Below, in pieces: positions 51,274 to 61,031 of a stretch of 61,948 bases of DNA. A program made the translations under genes and the position numbers. This DNA is from Conidiobolus incongruus B7586 (taxonomy: Eukaryota; Entomophthoromycota; Entomophthoromycetes; Entomophthorales; Conidiobolaceae): positions 1-61,948 of the forward strand of contig JNEM01014786.1 in NCBI GenBank assembly GCA_000697335.1, written 5' to 3'. Position 1 is the stretch's first letter; each line of letters starts with the position of its first letter. The notes below the pieces were generated by a model that worked only from the letters and a program-made list of their open reading frames with translations, was not told where the DNA came from and did not search any database.

Positions 51274-52660
51274 CTAAGAAAATAAGGACAAAATTGAGCT
51301 GAACATAGATGGTTGATCTTCATCCTGTGTTGGCTTCTGGGCTGGATGTTCTATTCCTTTAGCCTTTATTTTATTCTCCCTATTGAATGATATCTGTTAG
51401 TTATATGTTATAATTCCATTATTCCATTATTAATCTCAGCATTAATGAACATTAATGATTATGATATTTAAATATATCAAAGTTGATTCAAATGATGTTT
51501 GAATAATATTAAATTTACCTTCGTTTTAAATATCCATTGTTCAGAAATAGATTCGGAGTTTTCCAATCAAACCCTGTACATTTGTCTTTGAGAAGCATAT
51601 CGTTAAACTTCGACAGCACTTGAGTGGTAGTATCCAATTCGCTAAATAGCACTGCCATCGAGCCTGAGACAAAAGGAGCTGCCATTGAAGTGCCAGATAA
51701 GCTCTTGATAGCTGTATTGGAACCTATAAAAGCCGAAGTGATGTTAACACCTGGAGCTAAAACATTTACACATCTGCCGTAATTCGAAAACACCGCTTTA
51801 TGGTCGTAAATGTCAGTTGCTCCAACTGTAATCACATTGTTTCCCCGACCTGGGGAAGAGTCGCAAGCATCTTGGTTTTCGTTACCTGCAGCAGCCACGA
51901 CAATAATCCCATTATTAATAGCCTCTTGAACAGCCTTATCTAATACCTTACTTTTATTTCCTCCTAAACTCATGGAAAAAATCTTTTTTTGGGTGCCTGG
52001 ATCATGTTTAAGTGCCCATTGAATTCCCGCAATTACTGCTTCGTCACTGCCTTCGCCATCATCTGCCAAAACCTTCACAGCAATTACTTGAGCGCGCTTG
52101 GCAACTCCAAAGATCTTGCCTGCAACTATCCCGGCGCAATGAGTCCCGTGGCCGTGTTTATCTTCTTGCGACGATCCTTCAATAGTCACTGTGCCAAACT
52201 TCGCTCTTCCCTCAAATTCGACATGATCCACATTAATACCAGTGTCAATTACATACACTGCGACCCCTTCGCCGTTTGGAAATTGTTTATAATTGTAATC
52301 ATATGGTGGATCTTTGAGCGGGCCGGGATTCGAAATTCGTGCAAGGCCCCAAGGAGCGTTGTGTTCAACAGCAGACGCCCACACTTTCTGGACCGGAATG
52401 ACCTCTTGGACATTGGGCATATCGTTAATCGCTATCACAGTATTGTCATCGAACTTACCTGCGATTCCATCTAATAAGGGGAGCTCGTTGGTAATTTCAC
52501 TATTGCCGCTCCTAAATCCAAGTAAACTCTCAATACTTGCAACATTCGATTCGAAATCTGATCTATCTTCAGGGTCAAATAATACGAAATATCTTCCTGA
52601 TACATCAGTCCCAGATATTGAATTACAAACCAATACTGGAAAGATTATACTCAATCTCAT
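51274..52660 (-). CDS. Secreted subtilisin-like serine protease (S8A), clade C, two exons
   Basis: Exon 1 is 52660-51519, exon 2 is 51379-51274, with a 139 bp intron (51380-51518). Unspliced, the frame would stop after 381 residues; spliced it gives 415. The donor reads GTAAAT, a CTAAC branch site lies about 15 bases before the acceptor TAG, and the phase fits exactly, adding a 34-residue tail (ENKIKAKGIEHPAQ...SSILSLFS). Signal peptide about 1-17, propeptide to about 98, catalytic domain from [10 protein letters not shown]. Triad Asp139 (VIDTGINVDH), His171 ([10 protein letters not shown]), Ser325 (GTSMAAPF), Asn260. The otherwise near-invariant His after Ser-Met-Ala-x-Pro is Phe. More distant from clade A and B than those are from each other; nearest relative is 54121. 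GC-rich against its flanks. The intron is read from sequence only, not from transcripts. Confidence 0.85.
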
Positions 52661-52689
52661 TTTCTTTTATTTTGTCATTTATACAGCAA

Positions 52690-54120
52690 AAATTTAAATA
52701 ATTGTGAATTGATATCATTTTTATATCTGTTTTGAATTAGCCATATTGTTTTAATTTCCTACAAATCTGAATCCCAATTAAAACCAATTTCATTCAAACT
52801 CATAAATTAATATTTAAAATTCAAAATAATGAATGATTCAATATAAGGTTTTTTTATATAAGTATTATTTTGATCTTTCAAAATAGATATATAAAAATAA
52901 TTCATGAAATATATTTGTTATTAGTTAATTCTTCTAATACTATTTCCCGTCGAATTAACTATATTATATAATTCATACTCAAATCAATTATATTTAAGAA
53001 ATATTATTCGTCTCAAATAAAAAATTGACAAATTATTATCTAGAGAGTTAATTATATACTAATTCTATACTTAAATATAATTAAATTTTAAAGAATATAT
53101 AATATATAATCATATAATGAATATTATAATAACAATATATCAGATTTTTCGCCTTTATATAGAATTTTATTATTGTTCATTGATTTATTATTTATTATTA
53201 CTGAAAATTTAAGATTATAAATAATAATAATTTTTTTAAATTAATAATATATTTATATTTATTTACTGAGTATATTAAATTATAGTCATAATTAAACTTC
53301 CTTAGCATTATACTTTGTTTTGTTAAAGTTATAAAAACATTAGCAATAATATATTAATGTCTATGTTATTTTGAAAATATTAAAGAATATATATTTTTTA
53401 CTTAATAAATATATAGTTAAATTAAATATAATATTTGTAAAATATTTTATACCGAGGTCAAAGTACAATAAATTTTGTTTATTTATATCAAATATTACTA
53501 TTATAGATATTATATTATTGATTAGTTTATGTTATTGAATGATTTATATTTTGAAGTTATTCAATTATTATAAATATTATAATATGAATGTAACTTTAGA
53601 GACTAATAGCACTGATGAATAATATATCCGTTTGAAGGATGAGGTATTCAATTTTCCAAATATATCATCGAATTTCACTATTCATAAAATAACTTCATTC
53701 ATATCTATTCCAATATATATAAATTTTTCGAAATATACACTTTGAAATTATCTCAATAATTACATATCTTGTTTCTGAATTATTATCATTATGTATTTAT
53801 TGTATTTAAATTTTAGATGAAAGCTTCTGGTAAATTATTAAAATTTATTATAATATAATATGAATTTGGTAAATTATTTCAATAATTTGAGGGCTCGGTT
53901 TATAATTAAGATTAGATGAAATAATTGTCTGATTCTCCAATAAAAAATTTTTAACAAATAAATAATTAGTACGGTATTTGAATTACTAAACTTGGAATGA
54001 TTTTATGAATAAATCTTGAAATTAAATTAACAAGCAGAGAGAAACACACACTAAGTTTGGTAGTAAATTATTTGAAATTTTAAATTTTAAATTTGGTAAA
54101 ATTATTTATTACATTTTAAT
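52690..54120. other. Gene-free AT-rich spacer
   Basis: No gene, RNA or matched repeat seen. Confidence 0.5.
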
Positions 54121-55302
54121 TCAGACCCTTATTTTATCCATAAATGAATAATTCGGTGAACATCCATTATTTAAAAATACATTTGGAGTGTCTTGATTAA
54201 ATCCAGATATTTTATCTTTGAGCGCAATGTCATATAGTTTTTGTATAACTTCATCTCTTGTATTCAATTGACTCCAAAGATCAGATACAAGTCCAGAGAC
54301 ATGGGGGGCGGCCATTGAGGTGCCTGATTTAATGGTTGTTGCTGTTATACTACCTGAAGACGTCGAATTAATTTTAGCACCAGGTGCCAAAATATTGACA
54401 CATCTACCATAATTAGAAAATGATGCCTTTTTATCTTGAATATCTGTTGCGCCAACGGTTATAGAGAATTGAGACCCGCCTGGAGATGTATCACAGGCAT
54501 CGGTGTTTTCGTTACCAGCCGCTGCAACAATGATTACACCTTCATCATACGCCTTTTGAACTGCCATATCTATTGCTTTGCTCTTTTCTCCTCCAATGCT
54601 CATTGAGAAAACTCTTTTCTTTGTTTGTGGGCTATCATTTAGAGCCCATTGAAGCCCAGCAAGTACACTCTCATCATCACCATTACCACTGTCATCCATT
54701 ACCTTGACTGCGATAACTTCTGCTTGTTTTGCAACTCCAAAAGTTTTCCCGGCGATTATACCTGCACAGTGAGTTCCGTGGCTTTGTTTATCTTCTGTGG
54801 ATGAACCCTTTGCAGTCACCGTACCATGTTTAGCACGACCTTCGAAATCTTTATGTTCAATATTGATACCCGTATCAAACACGTACACTTTGACCCCTTC
54901 TCCATTTGGTAATTTATTATAATTATAAGAAAATGGTGGTTTTGTCAATTTATTTTCCTGAGATATTCTGGCAAGACCCCAAGGAGCATCTTGCTGAGTT
55001 TCCAAAATCCGCATCTCCTGAACTGGGAACATTTCTTTAACATGTGACATTTGTTCAATTTCATTTTTTAGATCTTTGTCAAAGTACCCTGCAATTCCAT
55101 GAAGAACATCAGGGAATTGGTTAGTAATCTTATTGTTACTACTTCTCAACAACATTAAATTTTGGATACTCTGAACATCACTCTCGAAGTCAGATCGGTC
55201 ACCATCATCAAAAATGACAAAATATCGACCTTTGATTGCTTTACCGGCTACAGGGTATATATTTAGACAAGCTATTTGTATGAGAATTGATTGAAATTTC
55301 AT
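54121..55302 (-). CDS. Secreted subtilisin-like serine protease (S8A), clade C
   Basis: A 393-residue paralogue of the 51274 gene, about 1.5 kb upstream of it and in the same orientation (tandem pair). Signal peptide about 1-20 (ends NIYPVAG), I9 propeptide about 23-102, catalytic domain from DAPWGLARIS. Triad Asp143 (VFDTGINIEH), His175 (KQSHGTHCAG), Ser329 (GTSMAAPHVSG), Asn264. The Gly normally preceding the catalytic His is Ser, a mild change. The C-terminal tail CSPNYSFMDKIRV differs from the spliced tail of its sister; I saw no donor site to extend it. Shares clade C features RYFV(I/L)FD near the start of the propeptide and NGEGV before the Asp. A minus-strand TATAAATA lies 45 bp upstream. 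Confidence 0.94.
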   Translation of the reverse strand: MKFQSILIQIACLNIYPVAGKAIKGRYFVIFDDGDRSDFESDVQSIQNLMLLRSSNNKITNQFPDVLHGIAGYFDKDLKNEIEQMSHVKEMFPVQEMRILETQQDAPWGLARISQENKLTKPPFSYNYNKLPNGEGVKVYVFDTGINIEHKDFEGRAKHGTVTAKGSSTEDKQSHGTHCAGIIAGKTFGVAKQAEVIAVKVMDDSGNGDDESVLAGLQWALNDSPQTKKRVFSMSIGGEKSKAIDMAVQKAYDEGVIIVAAAGNENTDACDTSPGGSQFSITVGATDIQDKKASFSNYGRCVNILAPGAKINSTSSGSITATTIKSGTSMAAPHVSGLVSDLWSQLNTRDEVIQKLYDIALKDKISGFNQDTPNVFLNNGCSPNYSFMDKIRV

Positions 55303-55346
55303 TATATTGAATATATTAAGTAATTATAAGTTTAGTAATGTTATTT

Positions 55347-55354
55347 TATTTATA
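55347..55354 (-). promoter_or_regulatory. TATA box of the 54121 protease gene
   Basis: TATAAATA on the minus strand, 45 bp before the ATG. Confidence 0.6.
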
Positions 55355-55359
55355 ATCCA

Positions 55360-56263
55360 TGAATATACATGTTAAGCATAGCCATTTAACATTTTGTTAC
55401 ATTTTTAAGTTGACTCCCGATTACCTTCCCCTTATTCAATCAACGATTATTAAAATTATTGGTCAGATATTATTGAATAGGCCAATCAATTTAATGATCA
55501 ACTATTGAAGAATATGCAAATTAATTAGAACTTATCTGCTATTATTTGGCTGATTAATTTAATATTAAGTTCAGTGTCAAGTTAAATTAATGAATTTTTA
55601 ATAAACAGTAATTGAAAATCGAAAATAAAACAATATCGATAATTAATTTTCTCAAAAAATCTATTTATACCAAATTATATATATTAGTTTGTGCAAGAAG
55701 CAATTGACCGTGGCTTCATCCACCACAATTATGAAATATATCTATTACCACATTTGATTCTGATATAATTATAGCATAGTAGTTACTGAATAGATATTTT
55801 GTATCAAGAATAAACATTTTCTTATTAGACAGACTAGTATTTTATTAGATTTATTATGACAATATTTTATATTTTTCTAAAAGTTGCTTTTATTTAAAGG
55901 ACATTGAACTACAATATTTCTTTATTATTAATCAAACCAATATTGGAATATCAATTATTTGATATCAGAGTATTTATTGTATAAAGGATTCAAAAATGCT
56001 TTCAAGACTATGATAATTGAATTTCACTAGCGGTTTCCTGACTTCCTTTAATGAAACTCTTTACTAAATCACAACTATTCAACCTTCATTAATCAATTAA
56101 ATACAATTATAAAAAAGATTTTAAATATAGGATGCAAACATATTTTAAAATCCCAATAACAAAATAAAAATTTAGTATAAATACATCATACAATACCTAT
56201 ATTATGAGATAAAATTTTATTTAATTTTAATATTTTATATTATTTTAAATTTCATTTGACTAT
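55360..56263. other. Gene-free spacer
   Basis: Nothing recognised. Confidence 0.5.
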
Positions 56264-56685
56264 TGATGGGGGATAATATAGTTTATCACTCAAGAAACTC
56301 TGATTACCACACTGATTCAAGAAGTCACATAGGAGAATACCCATTTCATGTACTGATTGAACCTATCTCTTTCCACCTGTAGGCCATTCAAATCCACAAA
56401 AATCAACATTGGAAACTAATATAAGATTATCATAAGCGAACTAATAAACAGTTCTTTCTAACTTCATTTCAAAAGTATCCAGTATATAAGTTTTTCTCAT
56501 AACACTCACCAAAGTATTGAGTTGTGACAAGCGTGAGATATTTACTTTATTCCCAATAAGCTATATCATCTAATTTGGTGAATCCCATTAATTTCCCCCA
56601 ACTCTGTGGTAATCTATCGTTTACGACTGGCGATTCCACGTTTAAGCTCCAAAAGTATATTTTTTTCCCACAATTACGGTCGTCA
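56264..56685 (+). mobile_element. LTR-like interspersed repeat, copy 2
   Basis: 422 bp, same family as 33660 and 60681, from TGATGGGGGATAATATAG to ACGGTCGTCA. A TATA-like GTATATAAG lies near its middle. Keeps the inner block CCACAAAAATCAACA also seen in copy 1 but absent from copy 3. No matching target duplication found. A fossil. Confidence 0.6.
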
Positions 56686-56834
56686 ATAAATAATAAAATT
56701 ATAGGCCTTTTGATATCATTAAGATATCAATAATATATTAATTAATTAGGAGTAGCTTTATCAAACTCTGTAATTTTATAGTAATTTCTAAGACCATATA
56801 AGTTTTTCACATCTTAATCTCATATATTGAATTG

Positions 56835-57030
56835 ACAAAAAGCTTAGAAACCAATCCATATACATGAGAACAAGAGACAAAAGTACCTCATTTAATCGCT
56901 CCTAAGATAGTATTGCCTATAGAAGTAGAATTAATCTATCTATGAAGAGAAAATATTGACACATTATCCATAATTTCAAAATGATACCATTTTATTTTGA
57001 ATATCAGTTTTAACCACGATTTGACCAAAT
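56835..57030 (-). pseudogene. Short relic of a clade C subtilase
   Basis: About 195 bp on the minus strand aligns with the 54121 gene at its positions near 54290-54480, the part running from the [17 protein letters not shown] block back through LAPG to the catalytic Ser region. Matching pieces include AAAATATTGACACAT and CTTTTTATCTTGAATATC-like DNA. The rest of the gene is not recognisable. A third clade C copy, long dead. Confidence 0.65.
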
Positions 57031-57600
57031 CAATGATATTATTACATAAATTTTTTAATTTATACGGATTTATTAAATATTGTTAGTTAAACTATAACTA
57101 TGTCAATTGTTTAAATATAATGAATGAGGATAATAGAGAATATTTATTAAATTTGACAAGCAAAAAAAATTTCAAATGATTGGATTATTTTAATAAGGAA
57201 TAAATATTTAATAAATCAATATCAGCAAATTAAGTTGTTTATTTGAACTAAATTTAAAATTTTTTTTCACTCACAAATTAACATATACCTCAGTTGATTA
57301 TAACTGATAACTTATATTTATTTCGATTCTACCAACATCAATGGTTTTAAATGGAATATAATTTTCTCTATATTAGGTGCTAAAAATTAAATTTGAATAA
57401 ATTATATTAGTTTATTTACCTTATCATATTACTTTCAATAAATTGATTCTGTTAATTGAGAAATTTGATATGTTAAAATGTTTTTAGATCAAAATTTAGT
57501 ACAAAATTATACTTTAATAAATATTTCAATTGGATAATGTGGTGGAATATTGTAAATACTGATTTTGCATAGATAGTGTAGATAGGTTGAAATTAGTAAT
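57031..57600. other. Spacer before the small secreted protein genes
   Basis: AT-rich, nothing recognised until the shared upstream motif at about 57600. Confidence 0.45.
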
Positions 57601-57689
57601 GTCAATAAAGCTAATCGTTTGAGATTACTTAGTTAGTTGATATTTCAAAGGAAAAATATAGACTCTGGTCAATACCTTGAATATAAATA
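57601..57689 (+). promoter_or_regulatory. Upstream elements of the small secreted protein gene
   Basis: AATAAAGCTA...AGTTAGTTGATATTT at about 57605-57646 resembles blocks before 58797 (ATGAAGCTA...GTCTGTTGATATTT) and before 60300 (TAGTTTGTTGATATTC). TATAAATA follows at 57682-57689, 70 bp before the ATG. Confidence 0.5.
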
Positions 57690-57758
57690 TTAGCAGCTAC
57701 ATTGTTGGAAAGTATATATCAATTAATTAATATTATAATTTGAAAAATCTTATTAACC

Positions 57759-58019
57759 ATGAAATTGTCTTTGATTACCTTATTCTTTACCACCTTCGCT
57801 ATTGCTAGTCCTCTGGTTGATACTGGAGTCAATATTGAATCTGAACAAGGAGAACGCCCAGATGAAGTGTTACCAACTGATTTCTTCAGTGATGACAGTT
57901 TTGAAGGCTTTAAAAACTGGGAACAAGCTTATTACGCATATAAGAAGTCTTGTGAAACCAGATGTGATTATGGATTATTACGTGCTCTGTTATACGCTGT
58001 TAGAGATGGTGTGCTTTAA
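57759..58019 (+). CDS. Small secreted protein, unrecognised family, member 1
   Basis: An 86-residue protein I do not recognise. Residues 1-17 are a clear signal peptide with cleavage expected near AIAS-P. The mature part is acidic at first (ESEQGERPDE), then DEVLPTDFFSDD (35-46), an aromatic segment (EQAYYAYKK, 55-63) and C65ETRC69DYGLLRALLYA. Two cysteines three residues apart could pair with each other or between chains. Start chosen for the signal peptide and TATA spacing. Related to 58797 and to the shortened copy at 60300. Could be a secreted effector, a peptide-release precursor or a protease partner; nothing in the sequence decides. The neighbouring subtilases make a proteolytic relationship conceivable but unproven. 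Confidence 0.8.
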   Translation: MKLSLITLFFTTFAIASPLVDTGVNIESEQGERPDEVLPTDFFSDDSFEGFKNWEQAYYAYKKSCETRCDYGLLRALLYAVRDGVL

Positions 58020-58639
58020 TTTATATTAGAGTATAATTTATTAATAAATTTATTTTTCAGAGTTATTGTATTTCAACTTTCAGCTAATGTTGAGTAACAT
58101 ACTATATAAATAATTACTTATTAATTAAAATTAACTCAATCAAGTTTTTATAAGATATTCTCTTAGAGAAATTTTATAATAGCTAATATTGATAGCTATT
58201 TGCGTATGTTTATCATCATTCGACTTTTACAATTTAGGTACAAAATGTATTTCTCATATATTGAATAATTTATAATTGCTATAATATTTTGGACAATAAT
58301 ATGCTTTATAAACTCTATTTATTTTTCAACTTAATTGACGAAATATATATATTCAGAAATTTATATCTTAAATCATTCATTATCATATTCTCATATTGAA
58401 TATAAATTGAAATAGAATATAATGTAAAATAATCAGTTTTTAATAAATTCAAATCTAATCTGAATGAATATTATTATTTCCACAATTTTAAATTCAACCC
58501 ATTTTTTTAAATCGGTTCAATTCACATGCTAAATATTTTTTAGTTTAAATTTGTATTAAATTGATATTCTAAAGGAAATTTTTATTGGTTAAATGAATTT
58601 GAAAATATCAATTAATATATATATAATTATATTTAGTAA
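58020..58639. other. Spacer between the small secreted protein genes
   Basis: AT-rich, nothing recognised. Confidence 0.45.
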
Positions 58640-58796
58640 GATCAATGAAGCTAGTTGCTTCAGGGATTATAGTCTGTTGATATTTATACAGTCATAAATC
58701 ACATTGTTTAAATCATATACAATCTATATCCACTCACTAATAGTCAAAAGCATCCAATAATTATTTAATCCTGTAATTTAAATATGATAACCAACA

Positions 58797-59129
58797 ATGA
58801 CACCCTATATGGTTACTTTAACTTTGGCCTCTTTCACCTCTGTTAACCCCTTGACCGTGAATACTGAAGTTGATGCTAAATCGCAGCACCAATATCCTTA
58901 CCCTGAAGTTTTACCATTCTATTTCTTCGATTATAACCAATTTAAGCATTTTATCATGAATTATGTTGACTATAATAAGGATTGCAATGAAAGATGTAGA
59001 TATGAACTAGTTTATGCATTACTTTATGGATTTATAAGATCCTTTTATTCGATATTATTTAGGGTTTATTGCTACTTTAATTTATTAATAAATACATATG
59101 ATATATGTTCAAAATTCATGTTTTTTTGA
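58797..59129 (+). CDS. Small secreted protein, unrecognised family, member 2
   Basis: A 110-codon frame aligned with the 57759 product: a hydrophobic N-terminus (the start could also be the second Met, residue 5, MVTLTLASFTSV), then PEVLPFYFFDYNQF (36-49), an aromatic stretch (NYVDYNK) and C63NERC67RYELVYALLYG. After the point where member 1 ends, this frame runs on for about 30 residues rich in Phe and Tyr with no counterpart, so either the stop has been lost or the gene is decaying. The signal peptide is weaker than in member 1. The upstream motif GTCTGTTGATATTT is shared (about 58672-58685). Similarity between the two is limited to the EVLPxxFF and CxxRCxYxLxxALLY blocks, which probably carry the function. 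Confidence 0.6.
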   Translation: MTPYMVTLTLASFTSVNPLTVNTEVDAKSQHQYPYPEVLPFYFFDYNQFKHFIMNYVDYNKDCNERCRYELVYALLYGFIRSFYSILFRVYCYFNLLINTYDICSKFMFF

Positions 59130-60160
59130 TTTTTTGATTATAATGAATATATTAATCGACTATTTCAGCAATAAATCTATATTCAAAATTACGAAAAAAT
59201 GAATAGCTTTAGATGTATGATATTATAGTGTATATATATATACATTTGCAAATATATTGTTACTATAATTAGACAAAAATAACTCGAAATTAAATTATTA
59301 TAGAATTTATAATCTTTTAATTCATTATCAATGTATTTCAAAAATTCTATAAAAGTATAATATATCGTATTTCGAAATATATATTGTTCATTGGATTGAT
59401 ATCTATAATATTTATTGGGGATCTATGATTTTTAGTGTTGTTATCAATGTTCAAAATTAAGTATACAACATGAAAGTAACTATTATATCAAAAATTATAA
59501 GAATTTTATTATAAGATATTGATTTCATATTATAATACATAATATTATAAAACTTAATATTTTTAATCCTTAATTTAGATTATTAAATCAAGATTCATTA
59601 TTAATATTTTAAAATTAAATAATTAATACAAATAATTATATTTAATTTGTAAAAAAAATAAACTATTGATCCAATAACACACCATTATTTTATTAAAGAT
59701 TTGTAAAAATACTTTTTATCTATTCAAATAAAGATTTTATAGAAATATTTGATCAACTATAAATAACCAATGATAATATATAATTTTAACTAAATTAAAG
59801 AATTTCTTGAAAGAATATCAGAATGTTTAAATTAATAAATTCAAATAAGTAGTTTGATTAATAAAATGAAAAAGAAATTAAAATTTAATAATTAATAAAT
59901 ATATTGAAAAAGTAAATTTAAATTCATATTATATATATTAAAGAAAAAAATTGATAATAGGATACTTTTTTAAAAAAAAATAATTAAAAAGCTACAATAA
60001 TTAATATATTAGACAAAAATCAATTTTTTTTTATTTTTTAATTTAATAAATATAGTTTTAAAATAAAATTAAAAAATTATATTTTTTAAATGGAAATATA
60101 AATTAGTTTTTTTAAAAAAATTACCGATTAAAGTAGCAGTTTTATATCAATTAAAATGCA
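59130..60160. other. Gene-free, very AT-rich DNA
   Basis: Nothing recognised. Confidence 0.5.
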
Positions 60161-60299
60161 AAAAAAAGATTAAAAATTATAGTTTGTTGATATTCAATTG
60201 TCATCTTTTTAGTTTGATTTTATGAGATATAAATATTGAGATAATAATTCATTTATACAATATCACTACCAAATATCTAATTATATAATTTTATTAACC

Positions 60300-60480
60300 A
60301 TGAAATTGTCTTTGATTACCTTATTCTTTACCACCTTCGCTATTGCTAGTCCTCTGGTTGATACTGGAGTCAAAAAACTGGGAACAAGCTTATTACGCAT
60401 ACAAGAAGTCTTGTGAAACCAGATGTGATTATGGATTATTACGTGCTCTGTTATACGCTGTTAGAGATGGTGTGCTTTAA
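60300..60480 (+). pseudogene. Internally shortened copy of the small secreted protein gene
   Basis: Begins and ends as the 57759 gene does, nearly letter for letter from about 12 bp before the ATG to about 35 bp after the stop. A central block of about 80 bp (the EVLPxxFF region) is missing, which also shifts the frame, so the conserved Cys block is no longer read from the signal peptide. Outside this short homologous tract the flanks are different apart from a TATAAATA (60228-60235) and the TTGTTGATATTC motif. A recent copy or conversion event, then loss. Confidence 0.8.
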
Positions 60481-60680
60481 TTTATACTAGAGTATAATTT
60501 ATTAATAAATTTATTATAATTTTATATTATATTATCACTGAATATCATTATTCTTATAAATTTATTTCTTTTCATTTATTTGATAATATTATATTATATT
60601 CAACTCTTTGACATATTTTAAATTCTAACATATTATTCATTAACATTTTATTTGAACTTAATTTTGTTAATCATATAATT

Positions 60681-61031
60681 TGATGGGGAATAATCTTATC
60701 CATCACTCAAGGAACTCCAATTACCACACTGATTCAAGAAGTTACATTGGAGGTACCTCACTTCATGAACTAATTGAGTCTATCACTTAATAAACACATC
60801 TTTCTATCTTCATTTCAAAAGTATTTAGTCTCTGAGTTTTTCTCGTAAAACTCACCAAAGTATTGGGTCGTAACGAGCGTGAGATATTTATTTTATTCGC
60901 AGTAAACTACTTTCATCCAATTTAGTCAACCCCCTGAATTACCCTTAATTTTGTGGTAATCTATTGTTTACCACTGGCGATTCCATGTTTAAGCTCTAAA
61001 AGTCTATTTCCTCCCACAATTACCGTGGTCA
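60681..61031 (+). mobile_element. LTR-like interspersed repeat, copy 3
   Basis: 351 bp from TGATGGGGAATAATC to ACCGTGGTCA, flanked by AATT on both sides, which may be a 4-bp target duplication but is weak evidence in AT-rich DNA. It is about 75 bp shorter than the other two copies because an inner block is absent. Same orientation as the 56264 copy, 4.4 kb away, with the small secreted protein genes between them. A fossil. Confidence 0.6.

Noticed and set aside
57802-58029. 75-codon frame overlapping the small secreted protein gene
   Set aside because: Shifted-frame shadow; the 57759 frame has the signal peptide and the matching paralogue.
56264-61031. Copies 2 and 3 of the LTR-like repeat as the two ends of one full retroelement
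   Set aside because: The segment between holds a subtilase relic and small secreted protein genes, not retroelement genes, and the two repeats differ too much, including a missing inner block.
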